A stretch of 64,000 nucleotides of DNA from Bacteroidia bacterium (lineage in GTDB: Bacteria; Bacteroidota; Bacteroidia; 2-12-FULL-35-15): assembly GCA_030654175.1 (NCBI GenBank), contig JAURXZ010000003.1, positions 1 to 64,000 of the forward strand. The letters are read 5' to 3'. Positions 1 through 8,429 of this stretch are shown in pieces. The position numbers and the translations under genes are program-made. Positions within the stretch are counted from its first letter, which is position 1. Every line of letters starts with the position of its first letter. A model generated the notes under the pieces. The model worked only from the letters and a program-made list of their open reading frames with translations. It did not search any database and had not been told where the DNA came from.

Positions 1-85
<85 letters not shown>

Positions 86-217
86 AAGTTTGTTTGATAA
101 TGCTCTTCTTCAAAAAAAGAAAAATTATTTATTATTTTGGATTTGTTTCTCAATATACTATTAGAACATAATAGAATAAGGGATACTTACTATTTCTTTA
201 GACTTCTCAATATTTTC

Positions 218-224
218 AAAGAAC
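218..224 (-). promoter_or_regulatory. boxA-like element in the 16S leader
   Basis: The minus strand reads GTTCTTTGAAAATATTG about 130 nt upstream of the 16S 5' end. This resembles boxA antitermination elements of rRNA leaders (E. coli TGCTCTTTAACA). The same GTTCTTT or GTTCATT core recurs after each of the four upstream promoters, at 275-281, 381-387, 485-491 and 589-595. Assignment rests on similarity and position only. Confidence 0.5.
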
Positions 225-302
225 GTTATTTATATAAAATATCTTAATTGCTTAAGACTATAAATTCATGTTGTAAAGAACGACCCGTTTTCTTCGGGGT
301 GA

Positions 303-333
303 CAAAAGTACTAATACTTTTTTAATCTGCAAG
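303..333 (-). promoter_or_regulatory. rRNA promoter 1 (proximal)
   Basis: Minus-strand TACTTTTG (303-310) matches the Bacteroidota sigma-ABfr -7 consensus TAnnTTTG. CTTG at 330-333 is the -33 element, with a 19-nt spacer. A CCCG/CGGG hairpin (284-287 with 295-298) follows immediately downstream in the transcript. Confidence 0.75.
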
Positions 334-411
334 TATTTATATAAAATATTTTTTTATTTTTTATACCTACTTCTTATTTAAATGAACAAGCCGTTGTTGA
401 TAAACGGGGTG

Positions 412-441
412 CAAATATACTACTCTTTTTTATATCTCAAA
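412..441 (-). promoter_or_regulatory. rRNA promoter 2
   Basis: Minus-strand TATATTTG (412-419) is the -7 element and TTTG (438-441) the -33 element, with an 18-nt spacer. The early transcript contains a CCGTT/AACGG hairpin (391-395 with 403-407) and a GTTCATT core at 381-387. Confidence 0.78.
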
Positions 442-514
442 CTTTTAATTAAAATAATTATTTGAGTTTTTGTTTATTTGCTAGAAAGAACGCTGCTTGT
501 TTTAAAGCGGGGTG

Positions 515-544
515 CAAAAGTAATAATTTTTTTAACTCTGCAAA
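515..544 (-). promoter_or_regulatory. rRNA promoter 3
   Basis: Minus-strand TACTTTTG (515-522) and TTTG (541-544) are separated by 18 nt, a full match to the Bacteroidota consensus. A GCTT/AAGC hairpin (495-498 with 505-508) and a GTTCTTT core at 485-491 follow. Confidence 0.78.
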
Positions 545-621
545 CTTTATTTGAAAAATAATTTATTTCTCTTCTATTTTGTTTGCTCAATGAACGATGC
601 TTGTTTTAATTAAGCGGGGTG

Positions 622-651
622 CAAAAGTAATAAACTTTTTTAGTTTTCAAG
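622..651 (-). promoter_or_regulatory. rRNA promoter 4 (distal)
   Basis: Minus-strand TACTTTTG (622-629) and CTTG (648-651) are separated by 18 nt. The early transcript has a GCTT/AAGC hairpin (599-602 with 612-615) and a GTTCATT core at 589-595. Confidence 0.75.
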
Positions 652-1538
652 TTTTTTTTAAGAAAATTATATCATTTCCCTTGTTGTTACAGCTAACTGT
701 AACGTTATCAAAGAAATAGCATTGATAATATTTCTATACATAATGAAGAATGCAGGTCTTTTTCCCTTTATATATTAATTATCTGAAGAAATGGGTTCAA
801 AAAATTGGATGTTCATCTTTAATAATAAGGATTAACGGATTATATACGGATCGTTTAGACTTATAAAGTAATATTATCGCGGGCAATAAATATGATGTAT
901 ATATACAGTATATAGGTACAATTGTACTATTTACTAGTTAATATCCCTCGATCAGAATGCCTAAAGGCCAATTAAATTAGCCTAATCAGAAACTTGTACC
1001 CGAAAAAAGCTGGCAATTGAATGTAACTCCATGATTGAATTCCATTTGAGTGGTATCTACTTATGGATACGATCAATGCTCTTTAATAGCCTGGTATTGC
1101 ATAAGAGATTTCTTTGTCGGACTCGGGATAAATTCCGTGGAAATCCGTACCCGTCAGATTGATGTCTTTCAGTTGGGCCGGATTCCTTTTCAAAAAGATT
1201 GAAGCCTTTAGATATGGCTCTGGATAAGCTTCTCGCCCATCCGTTTATTACTTCAAGAAAGGAGAAGACCCAAATAGAGATGCTTTGAGCCAATCCTATT
1301 CGCTTTATTAACCAACAATTCTGATTCCATATGTAAATATAATATCTCTACGGGTATTTAGGATCTTATATTATCGTAAAAAAGTCTTCAAGCACATATG
1401 GAATCAAGCTTTTTAGTTAATGTTTGCCTTTTTTATAAATCCGAAATCTATTTTCTATGTTTTTTGATTTAACATCAAGTCCATTTAAGATCAGTGTTAG
1501 TTATAGATACGCTATATATATAGTGGTGTTAATAACAT
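652..1538. other. Intergenic stretch with no recognisable gene
   Basis: No reading frame here looks like protein: the one longer frame (1057-1293, minus) encodes no family I recognise and has an unlikely composition. I see no tRNA. A 12-bp perfect palindrome GTACAATTGTAC lies at 916-927 and a nested inverted repeat at 1323-1405. The region may be a decayed gene or an rRNA-operon spacer. Confidence 0.5.
1323..1405. repeat. Nested inverted repeat upstream of topB
   Basis: GATTCCATATGT (1323-1334) is perfectly complementary to ACATATGGAATC (1394-1405). Inside the loop, ATAATAT (1339-1345) pairs with ATATTAT (1368-1374). The arrangement could fold as a two-stem RNA or a cruciform. No poly-T tract follows, so it is not an obvious terminator. 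Confidence 0.45.
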
Positions 1539-1573
1539 TTTGCTATTGGAATCGATATGCATGCTTATTTTTG
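1539..1573 (+). promoter_or_regulatory. Candidate topB promoter
   Basis: TATTTTTG at 1566-1573 fits the TAnnTTTG -7 consensus. Upstream, TTTG at 1539-1542 (23-nt spacer) or TTG at 1546-1548 (17-nt spacer) could be the -33 element. The predicted start would give a 5' UTR of roughly 45-50 nt before topB. Confidence 0.5.
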
Positions 1574-1589
1574 GGATATAAATTCTTCT

Positions 1590-1610
1590 GTGCTTCCTAT
1601 TGTGAAGCAC
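1590..1610 (+). promoter_or_regulatory. Hairpin in the topB 5' leader
   Basis: GTGCTTC (1590-1596) pairs perfectly with GAAGCAC (1604-1610) around a 7-nt loop. The stem ends 16 nt before the topB start codon, where it could affect initiation or transcript stability. It lacks a U-tract. Confidence 0.35.
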
Positions 1611-1626
1611 CTCTTATTATAAGTAT

Positions 1627-3996
1627 ATGAAAGTTTGCATAGCAGAGAAACCAAGTGTAGCGAAAGAAATTGCCGAAGTGTTGGGGGCTAAAGATCGGAA
1701 AGACGGTTATTTTGAAGGAAATGGCTATCAAGTTACCTGGAGCTTCGGGCATTTGTGCGAGTTAAAAGAACCACATGAATATGATTCCGCTTATCGCGAA
1801 TGGAATTTGAATATGCTTCCTATACTTCCTCAAAAGTTTGGAATAAAATTAAAGGATAATAAAGGGATTGAGAAGCAATTTAACACGATAGCAACCTTAT
1901 TTTCAAATGCAAAAGAGATCATTAATTGTGGGGATGCCGGGCAAGAGGGAGAATTGATCCAGCGGTGGATCATTTCAAAAGCAAATTGCAACAAGCCTTT
2001 GAAACGTTTATGGATATCGTCACTTACAGAAGAGGCTATTCGCGAGGGTTTCAAGAAACTGAAAGATGGGAAAGATTATGAAAGTCTTTACTATGCAGGT
2101 TACTCAAGAGCTGCAGCGGATTGGTTATTGGGGATGAATGCTACACGATTGTTCACTATTAAATATGGAAATGGGAAGCAGGTGCTTTCTGTTGGCAGAG
2201 TGCAAACGCCAACGTTGGCAATGATCGTAAACCGTCAGTTAGAAATTAACGATTTTAAATCCAGTGTTTTTTTTGAATTAAAGACGAATTACAGAGAGGT
2301 GATCTTTAATGGAAATGTAGAACGTTTTTATGAAAAAAATAAAAGTGCTGCGGAAGATATTTTAGCTTCAATAAAAGATGCACTGCTTGAGATAACATCT
2401 GTTGAAACAAAAAAAGGAAAAGAAACGGCCCCTCGTTTATTTGATCTAACATCTTTACAGGTAGAATGCAATAAAAAGTTTGGATACTCTGCAGATGATA
2501 CTTTAAAGACCATACAAAATTTGTATGAAAAAAAGTTTGTTACTTATCCCCGCGTGGATACAACGTATTTACCGAATGATGTGTATCCGAAAATTTCAGG
2601 TGTTTTAAATAGCATGGTCAATTACCAACAATTGGTAAAGCCTTTGCTGAGTGGACCTATACGTAAATCGAACAAAATTTTTGATGACAAAAAAGTTACT
2701 GATCATCATGCTATCATACCTACGAATGTAAAAGCTCAAGGTTTAGCTGGCAATGAGGCCCAGGTGTATGATGTAATTGCCAAACGATTTATTGCAGCAT
2801 TTTATCCCGATTGTGAAGTGTCAAACACTACAGTTTTAGCGGCAGTAAAGGATATTGAATTTAAGGCAACAGGGAAACAAATTTTAGATCCGGGTTGGCG
2901 CATTGTTTATAGCAAAGAAACAACCAGTGATGATGAACAGGAAGAAACTCAATTATTACCTGCATTTGAGAAAGGCGAAAAGGGGCCACATAACACTTAT
3001 TTAGCTGAAGGTAAAACATCTCCTCCGAAACCCTTTACTGAGGCTACTTTACTGCGTGCAATGGAAACTGCAGGCAAACAAATTGATGATGAAGAATTAC
3101 GCGAATTGATGAAAGACAATGGTATTGGCCGGCCATCAACACGTGCAGCGATAATTGAAACATTGTTTCGCAGAGATTATGTAAGGCGGGAACGTAAAAA
3201 TCTAGTACCTACCAGCACCGGTATGGAGTTGATCGGGGTGATCAGTAATGAATTGCTGAAATCGGCTGAAATGACCGGTAATTGGGAGTTTAAGCTAAGG
3301 CAAATTGAAAAAGGCCAGTATAAAGCGGAAGCTTTTTTACAGGAAATGAAAATTATGGTGAGCGACCTTGTAGCTCAAGTTAGAAGTGAAAGCAGTAAAC
3401 GGATCACTATCGCTACAACAGAATCGGAAAAGAAAGCTGTGAAAGAAGATGTGTCTGTTTGTCCGAAATGTAAGAAAGGAAACATGCTGAAAGGGAAGAC
3501 TGCATTTGGTTGCAGCAATTTTAAAAATGGTTGCGATTTTAAAGTTCCTTTTTTACTGATGAATAAAAAGTTAAGTGATAATCAAATTTTAACGTTAGTT
3601 GAGAAAGGGAAAACACCTGTTATTAAAGGATTTGATATAGGTACTGTAAAAAAGGATGGTATCCTAAAACTGACTACATCATTTAATATTGAGTTTGAAG
3701 AAAAAGCAGCGGCAAGCCCTAAAGTAAAAAAGGATGATTCAGCAAACATTTGTCCGAAATGCAAAACTGCTGCTATTATTAAAGGAAATACCGCATACGG
3801 TTGTGGCAACTGGAAAAATGGCTGCAATTTCCGTTTGCCTTATGAATTTCTGAGTAAACAATTGAATGAAATAGCTATTCAAGCATTAATTAAAAATGGT
3901 GAAACCCTTGTAATAAAAGGATTTTTGAAAGATGGGAATAAACTTAACGGGAAATTAAAATTTGATGATCAATTTAATTTAAGCATCGTTTTATAA
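1627..3996 (+). CDS. topB: DNA topoisomerase III (type IA)
   Basis: Type IA topoisomerase that passes single strands through a transient tyrosine-linked break, resolving recombination and replication intermediates. The 789-residue length suits TopB with extra C-terminal zinc ribbons. The Toprim domain opens with AEKPS (Glu7) and has a DAGQEGE motif at 103-109. The usual DxD is therefore D103-A-G105, and the second Asp is missing. The catalytic tyrosine is Tyr307 in TYPRVDTTYLP. Two related zinc ribbons (CPKC...CSNFKNGC and CPKC...CGNWKNGC) lie near 605-640 and 700-735. The ATG start gives the canonical MKVCIAEKPSVA N-terminus. It is monocistronic as far as seen, with a candidate promoter at 1539-1573. 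Confidence 0.95.
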   Translation: MKVCIAEKPSVAKEIAEVLGAKDRKDGYFEGNGYQVTWSFGHLCELKEPHEYDSAYREWNLNMLPILPQKFGIKLKDNKGIEKQFNTIATLFSNAKEIINCGDAGQEGELIQRWIISKANCNKPLKRLWISSLTEEAIREGFKKLKDGKDYESLYYAGYSRAAADWLLGMNATRLFTIKYGNGKQVLSVGRVQTPTLAMIVNRQLEINDFKSSVFFELKTNYREVIFNGNVERFYEKNKSAAEDILASIKDALLEITSVETKKGKETAPRLFDLTSLQVECNKKFGYSADDTLKTIQNLYEKKFVTYPRVDTTYLPNDVYPKISGVLNSMVNYQQLVKPLLSGPIRKSNKIFDDKKVTDHHAIIPTNVKAQGLAGNEAQVYDVIAKRFIAAFYPDCEVSNTTVLAAVKDIEFKATGKQILDPGWRIVYSKETTSDDEQEETQLLPAFEKGEKGPHNTYLAEGKTSPPKPFTEATLLRAMETAGKQIDDEELRELMKDNGIGRPSTRAAIIETLFRRDYVRRERKNLVPTSTGMELIGVISNELLKSAEMTGNWEFKLRQIEKGQYKAEAFLQEMKIMVSDLVAQVRSESSKRITIATTESEKKAVKEDVSVCPKCKKGNMLKGKTAFGCSNFKNGCDFKVPFLLMNKKLSDNQILTLVEKGKTPVIKGFDIGTVKKDGILKLTTSFNIEFEEKAAASPKVKKDDSANICPKCKTAAIIKGNTAYGCGNWKNGCNFRLPYEFLSKQLNEIAIQALIKNGETLVIKGFLKDGNKLNGKLKFDDQFNLSIVL

Positions 3997-4063
3997 AATA
4001 ACTCATCATTATATTTTGTAAAAATTGCATCTGTAATTTTGTATGTTCTCTATTTGATGTGAG

Positions 4064-4200
4064 TTTTTTTTAACCCTAACAGGGTTTGAAACCCTGTCAG
4101 GGTGATGAGTAAGACAATAATTGACAGAATTTGATATGATTTTTTTTACCCGAACAAGTTTTGAAACGCTGACAGGGTGATGCGTTAGACAATAACAGAC
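4064..4200. repeat. Two tandem copies of a palindromic interspersed repeat
   Basis: Copy 1 (4064-4126) has a strong palindrome, ACCCTAACAGGGTTT paired with AAACCCTGTCAGGGT around a single G (4073-4103). It is preceded by a T-run and followed by GATGAGTAAGACAATAA. Copy 2 (4138-4200) has the same layout but a decayed left palindrome arm and GATGCGTTAGACAATAA after it. The order T-run, palindrome, conserved tail suggests a short mobile or REP-like unit that duplicated in place. It could also act as a topB terminator. Confidence 0.6.
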
Positions 4201-4227
4201 AAAAATATATTTATTAAAATAGAATAA

Positions 4228-5835
4228 ATGACTACTGAAGAGATAGGACAGGTATTAAAACTTACTGCGCAATTAATGGAGTTGCACAATGAAAATCCAT
4301 TTAAAATAAAATCTATTGCTAATGCTGCTTACAAATTAGATAAAACTGATATTGATCTGGAAGGGAAGTCATTGCAGGAATTGGAGCTGATAGAAGGAAT
4401 TGGAAAAGGAATTGCCTCTAAAATCAATGAGTTGCAGACCACTCAAAATTTGAAAGAACTGAACCAAATGATATCAATAACTCCTGCCGGAGTTATTGAT
4501 ATGATGGGGATCAAAGGCATTGGCCCAAAAAAAGTCGGGCAGCTTTGGCGAGAATTAGAAATTGAAAGTATTGGCGAGTTGCTCTATGCATGCAATGAAA
4601 ACAGGTTAATTGCTTTAAAAGGTTTCGGATTAAAAACACAGGCAGAAGTAAAAAAGCAAATTGAATTTCATCAATCCAACAAAGGCAAATTCCATTATGC
4701 TGCGGTAGAAGGGTTTGCAATGATGCTAGTGGATGTGCTAAAAGAAAAATATCAAACTCAATTAGTTTCACTAACCGGTGAAATACGCAGAAAATGTGAA
4801 GTAATTGATAAAATTGAGATCTTGATTGCTTCTGAAGATGTTGTAAATATTGATGAAATAGAAAACAAGGCGCAAGTTAAAATAGAAATAATAGTTTGCA
4901 CAGAAAGTGAATTTTACAATAAACTTTTTGAAACCACTGCAACATTAAATCATTTGTCCCAAATTTCATATCAACCAATTTCACGCGTTAATTCTGAGAA
5001 AGAAATTTATGAGTCCCTTCAGCTAACCTATATAGAGCCTGAATTACGTGAAGGTCTTAATGAAGTGAATTTAGCAAAAGAAAATAAAATTCCAACATTA
5101 ATAGAGGTTTCAGATCTGCGGGGTATTCTTCACAATCATAGTACGTATAGTGATGGACTGAACACGCTTGAAGATATGGCAGTTTATTGCAAGGAGCTAG
5201 GCTATGAGTATCTGGGGATCTGTGATCATTCACAATCGGCTTTTTATGCCGAAGGATTAAAACCTGAACGGGTTATTAAACAACAATTAGAAATTGATGA
5301 ATTAAATAAAAAGCTTTTTCCGTTTAAAATTTTTAAAGGCATTGAAAGTGATATTTTAAATGATGGTTCCTTGGATTATCCGGAAGATATTTTAAAAACA
5401 TTTGATTTTATTGTTGCATCGGTGCATTCCAATTTAAAAATGGCTGAAGAAAAGGCGACCGCACGTTTAATAAAAGCTATTGAAAACCCATATACTACCA
5501 TATTAGGGCATCCTACAGGGCGACTGTTATTATCACGTCCGGGATATCCGATCGCTCATAAAAAAGTAATTGATGCCTGCGCTGCTAATGGAGTAATCAT
5601 TGAATTGAATGCTCATCCTTATCGTTTGGATATTGATTGGCGTTGGATTCCATATTGTTTGGAAAAGGGAGTAATGATCTCTATAAATCCTGATGCACAT
5701 ACAAAACAAGGTTATCATGATATGTATTACGGAACCTGCGTGGCACGTAAAGGGATGTTATCAAAGCAAATGTGTTTTAATTCGCTGAACAGGGAAGAGA
5801 TGCAATTGTATTTTAATTCACGAAAAGGGATATAG
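4228..5835 (+). CDS. PolX-like protein: HhH + degenerate polymerase core + PHP phosphoesterase
   Basis: The 535-residue protein has the bacterial PolX order: N-terminal helix-hairpin-helix region (about 1-150, with GIGKGIASKINEL and GIKGIGPKKVGQLW), a remnant family X nucleotidyltransferase domain (about 160-290) and a C-terminal PHP domain (about 298-530). PHP metal ligands are visible in HNHSTYSDG (302-310), CDHSQS, GIESDIL, VASVHSN, GHPTGR and NPDAH, so the 3'-5' exonuclease or phosphoesterase part looks intact. In the polymerase core the RR signature is kept (GEIRRK), but the catalytic DxD is Lys195-Ile-Glu197. The protein is probably a repair nuclease without polymerase activity. The start follows two palindromic repeats. 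Confidence 0.85.
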   Translation: MTTEEIGQVLKLTAQLMELHNENPFKIKSIANAAYKLDKTDIDLEGKSLQELELIEGIGKGIASKINELQTTQNLKELNQMISITPAGVIDMMGIKGIGPKKVGQLWRELEIESIGELLYACNENRLIALKGFGLKTQAEVKKQIEFHQSNKGKFHYAAVEGFAMMLVDVLKEKYQTQLVSLTGEIRRKCEVIDKIEILIASEDVVNIDEIENKAQVKIEIIVCTESEFYNKLFETTATLNHLSQISYQPISRVNSEKEIYESLQLTYIEPELREGLNEVNLAKENKIPTLIEVSDLRGILHNHSTYSDGLNTLEDMAVYCKELGYEYLGICDHSQSAFYAEGLKPERVIKQQLEIDELNKKLFPFKIFKGIESDILNDGSLDYPEDILKTFDFIVASVHSNLKMAEEKATARLIKAIENPYTTILGHPTGRLLLSRPGYPIAHKKVIDACAANGVIIELNAHPYRLDIDWRWIPYCLEKGVMISINPDAHTKQGYHDMYYGTCVARKGMLSKQMCFNSLNREEMQLYFNSRKGI

Positions 5836-5864
5836 ATGCTGAAAATATAAAGCGGTACTTTTAT

Positions 5865-7322
5865 TTAAACGCGCACCCCAATTATTAAAATGTCATCAAC
5901 TTGCTCTAAATTACCTTTCCATTTTTCCAAATTTTGCTGAAGAAGCGCTTGCTGTTCGTTCATTGGCAGGTGATGAATAGAAAGCAATAACTCCTTTAGT
6001 TGTGCGTATTTGAATTTTTTGCCTTTTGGCCCGCCAAACTGATCAGCATATCCATCTGTAAATAAATATACATTATCTCCTTTTTGCAGTTTAATGGAAT
6101 TCAATCTAAAATCTTTTTTTTCACCATTATACATGCCAACCGGCATTTTATCAGGTTTGAATTCGATCAAAGAGGGCCAATCCATGCCTCCCAATGAAGA
6201 AGAATTGTTTTCAACTGCACTTTCATATAGTATTCCATTTGCTAAAGACTGATCTCCTTTTGGCAAATTGGAAGGGATTTTTCTTACAATCCACAATGGA
6301 TTATTGGCGCAGGCAAATTCTAATTTCAAATTATCAAAATCAAAACTACAAAGCACTGCATCCATCCCATCTTTACCTTCTTCAGTCCCTTCAGGATTAA
6401 GAACTTTAATTATATCCTCCCGCAATTGATTCAATATTGAATCAGGACCAACCAATTTTTTTTCACGAGCAATTTCGTTTAATTTAGTAATGTTCAATAA
6501 ACTCATAAATGCACCAGGAACCCCATGCCCGGTGCAATCACATGCTGCTAATAAAAAATTAGTATTTGTTTGCTCGGCCCAATAGAAATCACCGCTTACA
6601 ATATCCTTAGGTTTATATAAAACAAAATACTCCGGTAGATTTTTATTAAGGAGCGTATTAGAGGCCATCAAGGCACTTTGGATTCTCTTTGCATAATGAA
6701 TAGAATCGGTAATATCTTTGTTTTTTTCTTTCAATTCCAAACGTTGAAAATTAATTTCACGATTGAAATTTATATTCTCCGTTTTAAATTGCCTTACACC
6801 AAGAAAAATCAGGGTACTTGTAAAAACAAAATTCATCCATCCGATAGTATCAATTATTGAATTGTAAGCATAGTATGGTTCAAATAGCGCGAACAACATC
6901 TTTGATCCGGCAAGAAATACGGCAGATAAAACGAAATAAACAAAAATGGTTGTAAAACAATCGAATAAAATAATTCCTGCTACAGGCATAAAAAGCAAAA
7001 AAATATGTGTCTGGCTCTTTTCTCCGAACAGTAATGAATAGCCGATCAGAAAAAGAATTCCTGTAATGAGCCCAAAATGAAAGCCTAAGTTATACTTACG
7101 TTTATAGATCAGAAAAAAACCAAATACCAATAATAAAAATTCACTGAAAGTGAATATAACTGTGAGGTAGCGTTGTTGACCCAAGCCCAACAGAGTATAG
7201 AAAATACAGACGAAAGAAATAAAAAGACTTGCGGTATTAAAAATGCGGATTTTATTTTGTTGGCCAAATGGCAACTCAGGGCTTAAACCAATATGTATTA
7301 TCGAATTAAAAAATTTTCGCAT
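5865..7322 (-). CDS. Membrane-anchored SpoIIE-type PP2C serine phosphatase
   Basis: The N-terminal ~190 residues are hydrophobic with about six membrane segments. A short charged linker (KEKNKDITDSIHYAKRIQSAL) leads into a SpoIIE/PPM phosphatase domain (about 215-485). Motifs include SGDFYW, CDCTGHGVPGAFMS (around residue 260), DGMDAVL and the metal site FTDGYADQFGG. Such Bacteroidota proteins are thought to dephosphorylate partners of anti-sigma type or control surface structures; the substrate here is unknown. It is convergent with the PolX-like gene (29-bp gap) and lies 43 bp downstream of ftsY in the same direction. A second phosphatase of the same layout is at 28214-29653. Confidence 0.88.
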   Translation of the reverse strand: MRKFFNSIIHIGLSPELPFGQQNKIRIFNTASLFISFVCIFYTLLGLGQQRYLTVIFTFSEFLLLVFGFFLIYKRKYNLGFHFGLITGILFLIGYSLLFGEKSQTHIFLLFMPVAGIILFDCFTTIFVYFVLSAVFLAGSKMLFALFEPYYAYNSIIDTIGWMNFVFTSTLIFLGVRQFKTENINFNREINFQRLELKEKNKDITDSIHYAKRIQSALMASNTLLNKNLPEYFVLYKPKDIVSGDFYWAEQTNTNFLLAACDCTGHGVPGAFMSLLNITKLNEIAREKKLVGPDSILNQLREDIIKVLNPEGTEEGKDGMDAVLCSFDFDNLKLEFACANNPLWIVRKIPSNLPKGDQSLANGILYESAVENNSSSLGGMDWPSLIEFKPDKMPVGMYNGEKKDFRLNSIKLQKGDNVYLFTDGYADQFGGPKGKKFKYAQLKELLLSIHHLPMNEQQALLQQNLEKWKGNLEQVDDILIIGVRV

Positions 7323-7365
7323 ATATAATGATTTTCAAAAAATAATGTAGAAAAAACAAAGAAAA

Positions 7366-8319
7366 TTATTGCTTAAACAATGAATCCACAAATTCATTTT
7401 TATTGAACACTTGTAAATCTTCCATCTTCTCCCCTACCCCAATGTATTTGACAGGAATTTTAAATGTATCGGAAATACCAATCACCACACCACCTTTAGC
7501 GGTACCATCCAATTTTGTTAAAGCCAATGCGTTCACATCAGTAGCTGCAGTAAATTGCTTGCATTGTTCGATAGCGTTTTGACCTGTGGAAGCATCCAGT
7601 ACCAATAATATTTCGTGTGGGGCATCAGGAATGATCTTGCGCATTACATTTTTAATTTTGCTAAGCTCATTCATTAAATTCACTTTATTGTGTAAACGGC
7701 CTGCTGTATCAATGATCACCACATCTGCATTTTTTGCAACAGCAGAAGTAAGAGTATCAAAAGCAACCGAAGCAGGGTCTGCATTCATTCCCTGGGAAAC
7801 GAGCATTGTACCTGTTCGTTCGGCCCAGATCTTTATCTGATCAACAGCCGCAGCACGAAATGTATCAGCAGCGCCAATCACCACAACTTTACCGGCCTTT
7901 TTAAATTGAAAAGCAAGTTTTCCTATGGTTGTAGTTTTGCCAACACCGTTTACTCCTACTACCATTATCACATAAGGCTTTTTGTTTGAAGGCAAATCAA
8001 AATCAGCTTTCCCTTCCATTCCATTAGAAACAAGAAGTTCAGCTATTTCTTCACGTAAAATTTCATTGAGTTTTGATGTTTCAACTTTTCTTTGCTGAGC
8101 AACACGTTTTTTTATCCGGTCAATAATACGTAAAGAAGTATCTACACCAACATCAGAAGTTAAAAGGATTTCTTCTAAGTTGTCGAGCACCTCATCATCA
8201 ACAACAGCTTTCCCCAAAATAGCGTTTGCCAGTTTGCTAAAAAAGCTTTGCTTTGTAACAAAAAGTCCTTTATTTAAACTTTCTTTTTTCTCTTTACTAA
8301 AAAAACTAAAAATACCCAT
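7366..8319 (-). CDS. ftsY: Signal recognition particle receptor FtsY
   Basis: SRP-family GTPase that docks ribosome-nascent chain-SRP complexes at the membrane. The 317 residues form a short N-terminal helical segment, the four-helix N domain and the NG GTPase. G1 is GVNGVGKT (122-129), with the insertion box motif DTFRAAA, then DTAGR (204-208) and TKLDG (268-272), ending in the family signature KYIGVGEKMEDLQVF. The acidic A domain of E. coli FtsY is absent, as is usual for short FtsY proteins. It is separated from the upstream ribosomal operon by a strong hairpin terminator (8374-8405). Confidence 0.97.
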   Translation of the reverse strand: MGIFSFFSKEKKESLNKGLFVTKQSFFSKLANAILGKAVVDDEVLDNLEEILLTSDVGVDTSLRIIDRIKKRVAQQRKVETSKLNEILREEIAELLVSNGMEGKADFDLPSNKKPYVIMVVGVNGVGKTTTIGKLAFQFKKAGKVVVIGAADTFRAAAVDQIKIWAERTGTMLVSQGMNADPASVAFDTLTSAVAKNADVVIIDTAGRLHNKVNLMNELSKIKNVMRKIIPDAPHEILLVLDASTGQNAIEQCKQFTAATDVNALALTKLDGTAKGGVVIGISDTFKIPVKYIGVGEKMEDLQVFNKNEFVDSLFKQ

Positions 8320-8373
8320 CTAAAAAAAATTTAAAGTTTAAAGTTAAAAGTTAATGAAACGTCCGCAAACAAT

Positions 8374-8405
8374 AAAAGCTTCCCCTTATTCTGGAGGAAG
8401 CTTTT
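8374..8405 (-). terminator. Rho-independent terminator of the rpmB-rpmG-DUF4295 operon
   Basis: AAAAGCTTCC (8374-8383) pairs with GGAAGCTTTT (8396-8405). On the minus strand the stem is followed by TTTTATTG, in line with a terminator for the small ribosomal operon. The A/T flanks would also allow activity on the plus strand. Confidence 0.75.
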
Positions 8406-8429
8406 ACAAATACGATTAGCCTAATAAAT

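Larger units (their letters stand above)
271..651 (-). repeat. Array of four tandem rRNA promoter units, period about 106 bp
   Basis: Four units drive transcription towards 16S. On the minus strand each unit contains a TTG/TTTG -33 element, 18-19 nt, a TAnnTTTG -7 element, then a CACCCC block (TCACCCC in the unit nearest 16S), a small hairpin, and a GTTCTTT or GTTCATT boxA-like core 22-27 nt below the -7 element. The -7 elements begin at 303, 412, 515 and 622, so steps are 109, 103 and 107 bp. The spacers between motifs are AT-rich and poorly conserved, so selection appears to hold the motifs rather than the whole unit. Confidence 0.75.

Noticed and set aside
1057-1293. 78-codon open frame on the minus strand upstream of topB
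   Set aside because: No family resemblance, composition unlike neighbouring proteins, and no promoter or conserved context. Probably a chance frame in noncoding DNA.
652-1538. tRNA gene near the rRNA operon
   Set aside because: No cloverleaf with a GGTTCRANNCC T-arm was recognisable in this stretch.
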